Assembly (NCBI GenBank): GCA_900316395.1
Contig: ONCT01000022.1
Coordinates: forward strand, 1 to 33,337
Direction: 5' to 3'
Length of the DNA stretch: 33,337 nt
Origin: an uncultured Lachnospiraceae bacterium
GTDB taxonomy: Bacteria > Bacillota > Clostridia > Lachnospirales > Lachnospiraceae
Shown here: positions 21,146 through 30,613 of the stretch, in pieces
Layout of the letters: every line of letters starts with the position of its first letter
Position numbering within the stretch: the stretch's first letter is position 1
Position numbers and translations under genes: made by a program
The notes under the pieces: model-generated
The model's input: the letters and a program-made list of their open reading frames with translations, nothing else
The model's database searches: none
What the model was told of the DNA's origin: nothing

Positions 21146-24025
21146 TTAATCAGTACGCGTTGTCGTAGCTGAAGCAACAGATGCCTCTCCGTTAATCATT
21201 TGCAAGTATTCAGGCATATTATAATAGCATCCAATAATCGCCTTAGATACATCAGCCGCGTTATGAGATGTATATCCAAATGCAATTCTTGTAGCAATAG
21301 TGATATCAGGATTATCATATGGCGCATATCCAATAAACAAAGCGTGGTTAGGTTTATCATATGATTGCTGGGCTGTACCTGTCTTACCTGCTACTGGTAC
21401 AGGGAATCCCGCAAATCCTTCATAAGACTCTACCATCATTCTCATTCCGGAATGAATTGCACCCCATTGACTTGCATCAAGAACTCCAACCTGGTCCTTT
21501 AAGTCTGGTCTATATGATTCAATAACATTTCCATTAGTATCAGCTACGTGATCTAATAATGTCAGGTCGTATATATTACCTGAGCTTGCAATGGCAGTAA
21601 CATATCTTGCAAGGGCAATTGTTGTAATATTGTGGTTAGACTGACCAATAGCCGCCATTACAGGGAATTCTGTAGCAAGTGTTGATGTGCTCTCTTCCAC
21701 TTCTACTCCTGTTTTTTGATCAAGCCCATATAAACTAGCATATTTCGATAATCTCTTAATACCATTAGCATCATTATAATTCTCAGAACCAGCAAGCCTG
21801 TAACCAACTTCATAGAAGAAGTAGTTACAAGAATCTCTAATTGCTTCTGCAACTGCAATTGATCCATGAGATCCCGGATAAATCCAGCATTTAGGCTTAT
21901 TAGAAACCTTGTCATAGATTCCCAGGTCTGTAATTCTTGTACCAGTATCAATAACACCCTCAGCAAGACCTGCTGTGGAACTAACTATCTTAAATGTTGA
22001 ACCTGGTGCTGTCTTTTGCTGTGTAGCATAATTATACATAGGCCTTGAATTGTTAAGGCTTATAAAGCTGTAATAAGATGAATCCTTAGGATTAGCCAGC
22101 TTATTACTATCATATCCAGGATATGATACACAGGCTAATATCTCTCCTGTCTTAGAATTCATAACAATTGAAGAACCTGAGCATAAATCAAGTCCTAACT
22201 GACCAGGTGTAATCTCTAATGTCCTAATCTTAGATAATAGGAAATCATAAGAGGATGCTCTTCCATTTGCCAAAGCATTTCTTGTAGCTGTATCCTCTGG
22301 CAAAAAGCCCTGATCATATAAAGCAGCACATAAATCGTTAGGTGCTATATAATCATCTAATATAGCATATTTATATATAGATTTTGTGAAATCATTATCT
22401 TTATAAACTGCCTGTAGTATATAATCAACAAGAGAATTATATAACTCATCTGTATCAGAGTATTTTGTAGATGAAGAAAGAACTGATATATCAATCCAAT
22501 TCTCTTCTATTGCATATTTTAAATACTCATTTACACTAATCTCACCAGCAGCCCATTTTAGATATGTCTTATCATCCTTATCTATCTTATCTGTCTTAAG
22601 GATATTCTGGGATTTCATGAAGTTAATAATAAATGTAATATAATTCTGATATTCCTCTGGTAAATCCTTAAATGCCGGAGAATTATCATCTAAGAGGATA
22701 TTTCTAAGTGAGCTTTGCACTTCCTCATTCTTGGCAAGATAAGCATTATAAATGGATCTCTCACAATCGCTGGCATCACTATCATTAAGCTTCGTCCTGT
22801 CAACAAGATTATTAGCTATCAAAGCATAATATACATCATATATAGGAATTAGAATCTCCGAACCATTAGTGTTCTCATCTGTCGGAAAATCCTTAATATT
22901 AGCTATCTTAGATACCAGAATACCAGCAATTTCCTGCTCTAGAAGCTTATAAGCACTAATTTGTAAGTTCTTATCAATGGACAGATATACATCCTTTCCT
23001 GATTCAGGCTCCTTCGTCTTGGTTGATGAAATCGGATTACCAAGCGAATCAACGTATATAGTTTCAGAGCCTTTTGTACCAGTAAGATATGTATTCATAA
23101 CCTTTTCAATTCCAACCTTACCAGTAGAATCATTAAGCTCAGCATCACCAAATTCTTCTTTTAGCTGCTCTAATTCATCAGTTGATACCTTTCCTGTGTA
23201 ACCTACAATGGAAGAAAATGCTTCAGCCTCATCATATTTTCTAATAGCCTTCTCTTCAATGGCTACACCAGGAAGCTCGTTCTTATTCTCCTCAACGTAA
23301 GCAACTGTCTTCTCATTAACATCACTTGCTATAGTTGTAGATATATATTTTTGATAAGAATTAAGCCCCATATTGTATCTGACAAGAGCAATCTTATATT
23401 GCATTTCCTTCGGATAGTCAGAAGAAATGTCATATCTGTAATTACACAGATAATCCATAATCTCATCAGGTGTAGCTGTAGCCTCATCAAAGTTCATCTT
23501 CTTATTAAATGTCAAATCACTAGGATCAGAATAACCGAACACATCCGCTCTAAAGCGTTGAAGCCTCGTGCCTTCTGGATTAACAAACTGATAATTACCA
23601 TTATTATCAAGGGCTATTCCAAAATCATTAATAACAGAATCACCATTTTTCTCAATATTAGTAACAAGCTTCTCAGCAGTAGAGTTAAGGACACTATTCT
23701 TCTGTTTGCTTGTCTCGTATTCACCAATATCCTGAATTGTAACAGCATAAGATAGCTCGTTATAGGCAAGCAGATTACCGTTTCTATCGTAGATATTACC
23801 TCTTGTACCATCAATAGACTGTGTCTTCTCAACCTTAAGGTTATAGTTGTCCTGATAGCTTGAGCCCATAATGATTTGTAGCACAAAAAGACGTATTAAT
23901 AGAATTACAGTAAATAATACGAATAAAGCCACAATAATATTGGTTCTGCTGGAAAATATTCTATTTTTTAAGTCAACTAACCAATCAAACAAACCTTCTA
24001 CGGCTCCTTTTTTCCTTCTTGTCAA
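21146..24025 (-). CDS. mrdA: Penicillin-binding protein 2 (class B transpeptidase) with large insertion
   Basis: A 959-residue transpeptidase that crosslinks elongating wall with RodA. One membrane segment (about 29-50) and a dimerisation region lead to the LSIDKNLQ strand (about 347-354). Residues from about 365 to 615 form an insertion, mostly helical and acidic, that common PBP2s lack. The transpeptidase domain resumes at SSIVMNSKTGEILA (about 625) with Ser676 in STFK, SCN at 732-734 and KTGT from Lys881. Usual length is 600-700. The start shown is a TTG without a ribosome site, overlapping mreD by 41 bases; a TTG at 23992 with AAGGAG 11 bases upstream is the alternative. No ATG start fits. 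Confidence 0.92.
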   Translation of the reverse strand: MTRRKKGAVEGLFDWLVDLKNRIFSSRTNIIVALFVLFTVILLIRLFVLQIIMGSSYQDNYNLKVEKTQSIDGTRGNIYDRNGNLLAYNELSYAVTIQDIGEYETSKQKNSVLNSTAEKLVTNIEKNGDSVINDFGIALDNNGNYQFVNPEGTRLQRFRADVFGYSDPSDLTFNKKMNFDEATATPDEIMDYLCNYRYDISSDYPKEMQYKIALVRYNMGLNSYQKYISTTIASDVNEKTVAYVEENKNELPGVAIEEKAIRKYDEAEAFSSIVGYTGKVSTDELEQLKEEFGDAELNDSTGKVGIEKVMNTYLTGTKGSETIYVDSLGNPISSTKTKEPESGKDVYLSIDKNLQISAYKLLEQEIAGILVSKIANIKDFPTDENTNGSEILIPIYDVYYALIANNLVDRTKLNDSDASDCERSIYNAYLAKNEEVQSSLRNILLDDNSPAFKDLPEEYQNYITFIINFMKSQNILKTDKIDKDDKTYLKWAAGEISVNEYLKYAIEENWIDISVLSSSTKYSDTDELYNSLVDYILQAVYKDNDFTKSIYKYAILDDYIAPNDLCAALYDQGFLPEDTATRNALANGRASSYDFLLSKIRTLEITPGQLGLDLCSGSSIVMNSKTGEILACVSYPGYDSNKLANPKDSSYYSFISLNNSRPMYNYATQQKTAPGSTFKIVSSTAGLAEGVIDTGTRITDLGIYDKVSNKPKCWIYPGSHGSIAVAEAIRDSCNYFFYEVGYRLAGSENYNDANGIKRLSKYASLYGLDQKTGVEVEESTSTLATEFPVMAAIGQSNHNITTIALARYVTAIASSGNIYDLTLLDHVADTNGNVIESYRPDLKDQVGVLDASQWGAIHSGMRMMVESYEGFAGFPVPVAGKTGTAQQSYDKPNHALFIGYAPYDNPDITIATRIAFGYTSHNAADVSKAIIGCYYNMPEYLQMINGEASVASATTTRTD

Positions 24026-24524
24026 TAAACGAATTCAACTTAAATAATATAAAATATAGGAAAATACTCACTAGTATTGTATACACAACCTCTGGCAAAA
24101 TGATTGACTTTAGATAAAACAGGAAGTCGAATTTGCCTTTTACAAGGAAAAGTACAATATATACAACTAACGAATATAACAAATCACTTATAGCTATTAA
24201 TATTATTGGAAGTCTAATGTCATCACCAAAGAAATATTTAGCGAACAAACCATTTAGATAACCAATTAACAAAAACATTAGCGCATACATTCCAAAATAA
24301 GAACCTGCGCTTAAATCAAGCAATAATCCACTAAAAAAGCCCACAAACATACCGTCAATTCTGCCTCTCATGAAGCCAAAGGCAGATGTGACAATAATCA
24401 ACAGATTAGGTGTAACATTTGCAAGCTTAAGATGTGAGAACACGCTAGTCTGAAGCAAATAACACACTATAATCGTAAGTGCAATGACTATTATTTTTTT
24501 AATTAGTGGTTTCGCTTCCACCAT
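23985..24524 (-). CDS. mreD: Rod shape-determining protein MreD
   Basis: A 179-residue membrane protein with about five hydrophobic segments and the MreD-like pattern LLIIVTSAFGFMRGRIDGMFVGFFSGLLLDL. MreD links MreB and MreC to the wall synthesis complex. I chose the ATG at 24524 because a perfect AAGGAG lies 7 bases before it; a longer frame from 24584 has no ribosome site and would run deep into mreC. It overlaps the mreC end by 26 bases and its own end overlaps the PBP2 gene, so the three are likely translated together. Confidence 0.9.
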   Translation of the reverse strand: MVEAKPLIKKIIVIALTIIVCYLLQTSVFSHLKLANVTPNLLIIVTSAFGFMRGRIDGMFVGFFSGLLLDLSAGSYFGMYALMFLLIGYLNGLFAKYFFGDDIRLPIILIAISDLLYSLVVYIVLFLVKGKFDFLFYLKSIILPEVVYTILVSIFLYFILFKLNSFIDKKEKRSRRRFV

Positions 24525-25374
24525 CGCTAGTCTCCTTCTTAGTAGTAATAACAAGTACATCCTGTAAATGCTTAAAATCAACAACAGGTGTTATCTTGCC
24601 TGACTTGGTAAGATGATTATCATCTTCAGATATGCTGGTTACATATCCTATTAATAGTCCTGGCATATATTTATCAGAGATATTAGAGGTCACAACAGAA
24701 TCACCGGCTTTAACGACGTTCTGCTTGTCCTCAAGATTGCTTAATAAAATCATATTGTCATTGGTCATATCCTTAAGGGAGCCTGATACAATACAATTAT
24801 CATTAGATGATGTAACCATAGCAGACACAGAGGACGTATCATCAATGATTGCACGAACTATAGAATAGTGTGTTCCAACATCAGTGACTATTCCAACAAG
24901 CCCAGAGCCTGCTATAACATTCATGTCAACCTCAATTCCATCGGCACTTCCCTTATTTATAGTAAATGAATTGAACCAATTACTTGTATTCTTGGCAATA
25001 ATACGGGCACCAGTCTTCTCATAGTTGCCATAGAACTGGTCAAGCTTATATAACGCCTGAAGCTGCTCTAATTCATTTTGCTGAAGCTCCATATTATTGA
25101 CCTGGTCCGTCAATTCATTAACCTTATTCCTTAATTCTTCATTTTCGGCAAGCAAGGTCTCCTTGGTCTTACTCTCCTCAGAATTAAGAAAAATTGTGTT
25201 TCCTACATAATCAATACCCTTCTGCATAGGCACAAAGAGGTAATTAGCAAGTGAATGTATTGGTCCAGATGTAAAATTCACAACATAACTTGTGAATAAC
25301 AGGATAATACATACAAGTACCATGATACCTAATATTAATCTGCTGGGTATTTTATTACGATTTTTTCTTCTCAT
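24499..25374 (-). CDS. mreC: Rod shape-determining protein MreC
   Basis: A 291-residue MreC. One N-terminal membrane segment (about 11-33) is followed by a coiled coil (about 65-105, ENEELRNKVNELTDQVNNMELQ region) and the beta-rich outer part with NKGSADGIEVDMNVIAGSGLVGIV and the terminal ..DLQDVLVI-like strand (FKHLQDVLVITTKKE). It activates the RodA-PBP2 pair. mreB lies 14 bases upstream and mreD overlaps its end. Confidence 0.94.
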   Translation of the reverse strand: MRRKNRNKIPSRLILGIMVLVCIILLFTSYVVNFTSGPIHSLANYLFVPMQKGIDYVGNTIFLNSEESKTKETLLAENEELRNKVNELTDQVNNMELQQNELEQLQALYKLDQFYGNYEKTGARIIAKNTSNWFNSFTINKGSADGIEVDMNVIAGSGLVGIVTDVGTHYSIVRAIIDDTSSVSAMVTSSNDNCIVSGSLKDMTNDNMILLSNLEDKQNVVKAGDSVVTSNISDKYMPGLLIGYVTSISEDDNHLTKSGKITPVVDFKHLQDVLVITTKKETSDGGSETTN

Positions 25375-25388
25375 AGATTATATTTACC

Positions 25389-26402
25389 TTACCCAAATAT
25401 TCTTGTGTGCATCTCAAATCCGAATTTTGCATATTTTGGATCTGAATTAACAGCATTAAGTCCCTTTGCAACAGTTTCAGAACTGTCTTCACATACAATA
25501 ACATCAATATTGGTCTCTTCATTGAAGAAATCCGCCAAATCCTTAAGGTTAGAGCCGCCACCTGTAAGATAGATGCCAGAATGAACAATGTCCTTGGCAA
25601 GCTCTGGTGGAACCTTCTCAAGAGCTCTCTTTACTTCAGAACATATATTAGATAAATCCATCTTAATGGCATCAAATATAGTTGCTGAATCTACTTCGAA
25701 TTCAATTGGAAGGCCACTTACTACATTGCGACCAACAATTGTCATCTTGCCCTCGCCACCTTCTTTGGCAGTACCAATCTCTTCCTTCAATGTCCTGGCT
25801 GTCTTCTTACCAATTAGAAGATTAAACTTTCTCTTCATATGAGTAACGATAGACTCATCTAACAGATTGCCACCGAATTCTAATAACTGTGTCTGAACAA
25901 GACCACCTAGAGATATAACAGAAATCTCGGTAGTATCTCCACCAATATCAACAATCATAACACCTGTAGGCTCTGTAACATCCAGCCCAATACCAAGAGC
26001 ATCAGCAATTGGCTTCTCGCAGAGCTTTACATTTTTGAATTTAACCTTAGATTTTAAGAACAAATCTTGAAATGCCTTCTTCTCTACCTCTGTAATATCT
26101 GTTGGAACTGCAACAGTTATATCAGAATTTTTAAGGCGGGCACCAAGGTCAGTCTCAAGTATCTTAAGCACCATCGTCTGCATATTGTCAAAATCAGCTA
26201 TCACGCCGCAGGAAACAGGAAATGATACTTCAATATTATCTGGTGCCTTCTCATACATTGAGTATGCGTCATCACCATAAGAGTACATCTGATCACCGTC
26301 AACTACAGCTATTGTATTACTTATATTAAGAATCGTATCTGACGAATTATCATATATTTTCAGATTGCTTGTTCCAAAATCAATACCATAAGCATTGCCC
26401 AT
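25389..26402 (-). CDS. mreB: Rod shape-determining protein MreB
   Basis: A 337-residue bacterial actin. The nucleotide site is complete: GIDFGTSN (phosphate 1), DIGGDTTEISVIS (phosphate 2), and LTGGGSNLKDL (adenosine). MreB forms short membrane-bound filaments that steer wall synthesis. The ATG at 26402 follows AAGGGAG by 11 bases and gives the normal MreB start; a GTG 33 bases upstream (26435) has no ribosome site. It is the first gene of the elongation run and has a promoter inside the end of the previous gene. It could be the Mbl or MreBH paralog; context favours MreB. Confidence 0.93.
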   Translation of the reverse strand: MGNAYGIDFGTSNLKIYDNSSDTILNISNTIAVVDGDQMYSYGDDAYSMYEKAPDNIEVSFPVSCGVIADFDNMQTMVLKILETDLGARLKNSDITVAVPTDITEVEKKAFQDLFLKSKVKFKNVKLCEKPIADALGIGLDVTEPTGVMIVDIGGDTTEISVISLGGLVQTQLLEFGGNLLDESIVTHMKRKFNLLIGKKTARTLKEEIGTAKEGGEGKMTIVGRNVVSGLPIEFEVDSATIFDAIKMDLSNICSEVKRALEKVPPELAKDIVHSGIYLTGGGSNLKDLADFFNEETNIDVIVCEDSSETVAKGLNAVNSDPKYAKFGFEMHTRIFG

Positions 26403-26450
26403 TTTATTTAAATCTCCCTTCTTGTAGAAAAGCACACAAAACTATGTTAA

Positions 26451-26479
26451 ATTGTATCATAACATACTGTCTATAACAA
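26451..26479 (-). promoter_or_regulatory. Promoter of the mreB operon
   Basis: On the minus strand, -35 TTGTTA (26474-26479) and -10 TACAAT (26451-26456) are 17 bp apart. The -35 and spacer lie within the last codons of the upstream PLP-enzyme gene, and the expected start near 26444 leaves a leader of about 42 bases. Confidence 0.65.
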
Positions 26480-27749
26480 GTTTAGCGTCATAAAGTTTTT
26501 GCAAAGAATTAATAATACCAAATCTAACATGTGGCCAGGTCAATCCGCCTTGGAAATACACATTATAAGGCTCTTTCAACGGTCCATCAGCACTTAATTC
26601 AATAGAGGAACCTGATATAAAAGCGCCTGCAGCCATAATTACTTTGGAATCATATCCTGGCATATCCCAAGGCTCTGGAGTTACATAGCTATCAACTGGG
26701 GCAGCATACTGAATTCCTTTGCAAAATTCAATTAAAGCCTTCTCTTCTCTTAATTCTATAGCCTGAATTATATCGTGGCGCTTATCTTTACCCCTTGGAA
26801 ATGCGCTAAAACCAAGGCCCTCGTATACATTTGCCGCAAAAATAGCACCCTTAAGAGCGCTAGCTGTAACAGTAGGCGCCATAAAAAGACCCTGATACAT
26901 TGAAGAAATCACATCAAGGGAAGCACCAACCTCCTTGCCAAGTCCAGGAGATGTAAGGCGATATGAAGCATTTTCAATGCATTCCTTCTTACCTACTATA
27001 TATCCTCCAATTGGAGCAAGGCCACCGCCTGGATTCTTAATTAGGGAACCTACAATCATGTCTGCACCTACTTCAAGAGGCTCCTTCTCTTCCACAAATT
27101 CACCATAGCAATTATCTACCATTATTATTACATCAGGTTTTAATTTCTTGATGAAACTTATTAATTCCCCTATTTCGTCTACACCGAAGCTTGGTCTTGT
27201 ATCATATCCTCTGCTTCTCTGTATAGTAACAAGCTTTGTCTTATCGTTAATAGCAGCCTCGATTCCCTCATAGTCGAACTTCTTATTATCAATAAGGTCA
27301 ACCTGTCTATAAGAAATGTTATATTCAGCCAAAGAGCCTTTGGACTCACGAATACCTATAACCTCTTCTAGCGTGTCATAAGGCTTACCTACTGGGGAAA
27401 GTAATTCATCTCCTGGCCGTAGATTACTCATTAAAGCAAGGGCTAAGGCATGAGTTCCACATGTAATCTGCGGTCTGACTAGGGCATCCTCTCCTTTGAA
27501 TACGTTTTTATATACTTCCTCTAATGTGTCTCGTCCCACATCTCCATAACCATATCCTGTGGATTTATTGAAGCATTCTACCGATACCTTGGCCTCCTGC
27601 ATGGCTTTAAGGACCTTAAGCTGATTAAATTCAGCCATGGAATCAATAGCTTCAAACCTGTCTTTAAGTCCACCTAGCACATTTTCACAGTATTTATATA
27701 CTTTAGGCGAGATTCCAAATTCTTTGTATTGTTCGAACAAATCAATCAT
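26457..27749 (-). CDS. PLP-dependent enzyme of the YnbB / 'aluminium resistance' family (methionine gamma-lyase-like)
   Basis: A 430-residue fold-type I PLP protein. The cofactor lysine is Lys238 in GSLIKNPGGG, with MVDNCYGEF upstream as the usual Asp and FxE segment, and TCGTHALALAL holding the phosphate. The family is often called aluminium resistance protein but is related to cystathionine/methionine gamma-lyases; the true substrate is unknown. In Bacillus, ynbB lies near miaA; here it directly follows miaA. I chose the ATG at 27749, one base after the miaA stop, with GGTGA upstream; TTG/GTG starts up to 27764 are possible. Confidence 0.88.
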   Translation of the reverse strand: MIDLFEQYKEFGISPKVYKYCENVLGGLKDRFEAIDSMAEFNQLKVLKAMQEAKVSVECFNKSTGYGYGDVGRDTLEEVYKNVFKGEDALVRPQITCGTHALALALMSNLRPGDELLSPVGKPYDTLEEVIGIRESKGSLAEYNISYRQVDLIDNKKFDYEGIEAAINDKTKLVTIQRSRGYDTRPSFGVDEIGELISFIKKLKPDVIIMVDNCYGEFVEEKEPLEVGADMIVGSLIKNPGGGLAPIGGYIVGKKECIENASYRLTSPGLGKEVGASLDVISSMYQGLFMAPTVTASALKGAIFAANVYEGLGFSAFPRGKDKRHDIIQAIELREEKALIEFCKGIQYAAPVDSYVTPEPWDMPGYDSKVIMAAGAFISGSSIELSADGPLKEPYNVYFQGGLTWPHVRFGIINSLQKLYDAKLVIDSML

Positions 27750-27750
27750 T

Positions 27751-28680
27751 TTATAATTCACCAATTATCTCTGTCATTTTAGACAGAATCCTTTCGTCAT
27801 CATATTTATACTCATATTTTTCTATCCAATTAACTTTTTCTTCACGGCGAAACCATGTTAACTGTCGTTTTGCAAAATGTCTTGTATTCTTCTTGATATT
27901 GTCAACTGCTTCATCTAATGAGCATTTGCCATCAAGATACTCAACTATCTCTTTATATCCAATACCCTGCATTGAATTATAAGAAGAATCAAGCCCCTTA
28001 TCTAAGAGGCTACTAACCTCTTCAACAAGGCCTAATTGTATCATTTTATCAACTCGTTTGTTGATTCTTTCATAAAGCAATTCCCTCTTATCATTGAGCA
28101 CAAAGTATTTGGCATCAAATACGGCTTCCTTGGCACGTTCAGTTTCATTATGAAGAGAAATAGGCTTGTTGTTCAATCTATAATACTCTAAAGCTCTAAT
28201 GACTCGTTTAGTATTGTTAGGATGAATCTTCATGGCAGAAGCTTTATCAACCTTGGCTAACTCACCATGTATATAATCATTCCCCTTTTCTCTGGCCAAT
28301 TCTTCTAATTCCAATCTAATCTTGGAATTATCCTCTTCATCAAAATCAATATCATATATAATTGATTGAATATAGAAGCCCGTTCCGCCTACAATAATAG
28401 GTATCTTGCCCTGGAAAATAATATCTTCAATTGCTTCTTTAGCCATCTTTTTGAAGATAAATACATTAAAATCCTCTGTTGGTTCAAGTACATCTATCAA
28501 ATAATGCCTAATTCCCTGCATTTCTTCTGGCATTATCTTAGCGCTTCCAATATTAAGTTCTTTATAGACCTGAATTGAGTCCGCAGATATAATCTCTCCA
28601 TTAATAGCCTTGGCTAATTTAATGGAGAGTTCGCTTTTTCCTACGGCTGTAGGTCCTGTTAATATTATTAATTTGTCCAT
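27751..28680 (-). CDS. miaA: tRNA dimethylallyltransferase
   Basis: A 309-residue MiaA, which adds an isopentenyl group to A37 of tRNAs that read UNN codons. The P-loop GPTAVGKSELS is at residues 8-18, followed by ISADSIQVY, GGTGFYIQSI and the C-terminal KRQLTWFRRE. It follows mutL by 12 bases, as in many bacteria. hfq, which often comes next, is absent. Confidence 0.96.
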   Translation of the reverse strand: MDKLIILTGPTAVGKSELSIKLAKAINGEIISADSIQVYKELNIGSAKIMPEEMQGIRHYLIDVLEPTEDFNVFIFKKMAKEAIEDIIFQGKIPIIVGGTGFYIQSIIYDIDFDEEDNSKIRLELEELAREKGNDYIHGELAKVDKASAMKIHPNNTKRVIRALEYYRLNNKPISLHNETERAKEAVFDAKYFVLNDKRELLYERINKRVDKMIQLGLVEEVSSLLDKGLDSSYNSMQGIGYKEIVEYLDGKCSLDEAVDNIKKNTRHFAKRQLTWFRREEKVNWIEKYEYKYDDERILSKMTEIIGEL

Positions 28681-28692
28681 AGCTTATTTCTC

Positions 28693-30612
28693 TTACAGCG
28701 TTCTTCTGAACTTCTTTTCTATTTCCTTCTTAGTCATCTTGATTATTGTTGGTCTTCCGTGCGGGCAATGAAAAGGATTATCCAGACTAATTAAATCGTC
28801 AATTAATTTCTTCGATTCTTCTATGGATAATATGTCATTTCCCTTTACAGCGGCCTTACAAGACATGGAAGCTATTTTTTCTAATATGAGATTGCTGTTA
28901 CTGTTTATATTTATTTCAGTACATTCGCCAATCATATCCATAAACAATTCCTTAGGATCAATTCCATATATATTATCAGGAATCCCATTAATTGCATATT
29001 CTTTACCACCAAATGGCTCTAGTCTATAGCCTAGAGAGTCGAAGGCATCTATGTTTTCTTCAAGAAAGTTTAATTCTCTGTCAGATAATGTAACAATAAT
29101 TGGTGGAGATATTAATTGAGTTGTCATGCTCTTATCAGCCAAAGAGCTAAGAGTCTTCTCATACAAGACCTTCTCGTGTGCAGCATGCTGGTCAATAATA
29201 TATAATTCATCTTCTAATTCAACAAGCCAGTATGTGTCAAATAGCTGGCCGATTATCTTGTGCTTTTTCACTGAATCCTCAGATAAAAATGATAATTGTT
29301 GACCAATATCTTCTTCAGAATTATTAAGTTCATCTTTAATAATCGATGAAGTTTCAGTTTTTATCTTATTTAACTTATTGTTTTCATACGGTTCAATAAT
29401 TTTACTGCTTTGCTTTTCTACATTAGTCGTACCTAAACCATATTCATTATTATCTACTACAATGTTGTTTTTTTCTAATTCCTCTTCTAATATTGTTTTT
29501 TCTGATAAATCATCAGACAAATCATCAGTATTAACATCAATCCTGTTATCATACAGATTAGTTTCTATTTCAACATCAACTTCATCCTTAACATTATAAT
29601 CAATTTCTTCTGTACGAATATCCTCAAGACTGTGCAAGGCATTATGAATACTCTTAGTAATAAGGTCAGTAAGCAATATAGCATTATCTATCCTGACTTC
29701 TAACTTTGTAGGATGAACATTTACATCAACAGTTTCTGTGTCCGTTTCTATAAAAAACACGCAGAAAGGATATTGATGCTGCATAAGATATCCTACGAAG
29801 CCCTCCTCTATAGCACTAGATAATAGCTTGCTTTTTACATAGCGACCGTTAATATACACATTTTCATAAGCACGATTACCTCGAGATATTGTGGAATTAC
29901 CAATATAGCCTCTTACTGTCATATTATCAGAGCTTTCATTAATCTCAATTACATTTTGGGTAATTGAGCGACCATAAATCTGATATATACAGTCCTTTAA
30001 TTTGCCACCTCCAACAGTAGATATCTTGGATTTACCATCTACAATCAACTGAAATGCTATATCTGGATGAGATAACGACAGCCTTTCAACAATTTCTGTA
30101 ATATAATTTCCTTCTGTTTTTGCACTTTTTAGGAATTTCTGGCGTGGAGGCGTGTTATAGAACAGATTTCTTACTATAAATGTCGTTCCATTAGGCGCTC
30201 CTATTTCCTCAAGTTTTTTCTCAAGAGCCCCTTCAATAACGTATCGCGTTCCAAGAAGTTCATCCTTCGTCTTCGTAATAAGCTCAACCTGGCTTACTGC
30301 AGCAATACTAGATAATGCTTCACCTCTAAAGCCTAAGGATGTAACAAAGGACAAATCCTCTGCTTTCCTAATTTTACTAGTGGAATATCTAAGAAATGCT
30401 AATGGAACCTGTTTTTTCTCAATTCCGCAGCCATTATCAGAGACTCTAATCTTAGACAAGCCTCCTTTATCTATATCTACAGTTATTATGGTTGCACCAG
30501 CGTCAATTGCGTTCTCAACTAGCTCTTTAACAACTGAAGCAGGTCTTTCAACCACCTCACCTGCAGATATCTTATCAATTGTATCCTGACTTAATAACTC
30601 AATACTTGGCAT
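28693..30612 (-). CDS. mutL: DNA mismatch repair protein MutL
   Basis: A 639-residue MutL. The N-terminal GHKL ATPase has VENAIDAGA, DNGCGI and GFRGEALSSI. A low-complexity acidic linker (about 340-440) follows. The C-terminal endonuclease motif DQHAAHE begins at Asp474, with SCKAAVKGND and CPHGRP at the end, so this is a nicking-type MutL as in Bacillus, matching the lack of MutH in such bacteria. It starts one base after the mutS stop, so the two are coupled. Confidence 0.96.
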   Translation of the reverse strand: MPSIELLSQDTIDKISAGEVVERPASVVKELVENAIDAGATIITVDIDKGGLSKIRVSDNGCGIEKKQVPLAFLRYSTSKIRKAEDLSFVTSLGFRGEALSSIAAVSQVELITKTKDELLGTRYVIEGALEKKLEEIGAPNGTTFIVRNLFYNTPPRQKFLKSAKTEGNYITEIVERLSLSHPDIAFQLIVDGKSKISTVGGGKLKDCIYQIYGRSITQNVIEINESSDNMTVRGYIGNSTISRGNRAYENVYINGRYVKSKLLSSAIEEGFVGYLMQHQYPFCVFFIETDTETVDVNVHPTKLEVRIDNAILLTDLITKSIHNALHSLEDIRTEEIDYNVKDEVDVEIETNLYDNRIDVNTDDLSDDLSEKTILEEELEKNNIVVDNNEYGLGTTNVEKQSSKIIEPYENNKLNKIKTETSSIIKDELNNSEEDIGQQLSFLSEDSVKKHKIIGQLFDTYWLVELEDELYIIDQHAAHEKVLYEKTLSSLADKSMTTQLISPPIIVTLSDRELNFLEENIDAFDSLGYRLEPFGGKEYAINGIPDNIYGIDPKELFMDMIGECTEININSNSNLILEKIASMSCKAAVKGNDILSIEESKKLIDDLISLDNPFHCPHGRPTIIKMTKKEIEKKFRRTL

Positions 30613-30613
30613 A

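Noticed and set aside
23351..23755. 134-codon plus-strand frame inside the PBP2 gene
   Set aside because: Antisense shadow of a clear transpeptidase gene; composition rich in Ile/Arg/Leu from reverse-strand AT-rich codons and no ribosome site.
24525..24584. Longer N-terminus for MreD
   Set aside because: No ribosome site at 24584, while AAGGAG lies 7 bases before the ATG at 24524.
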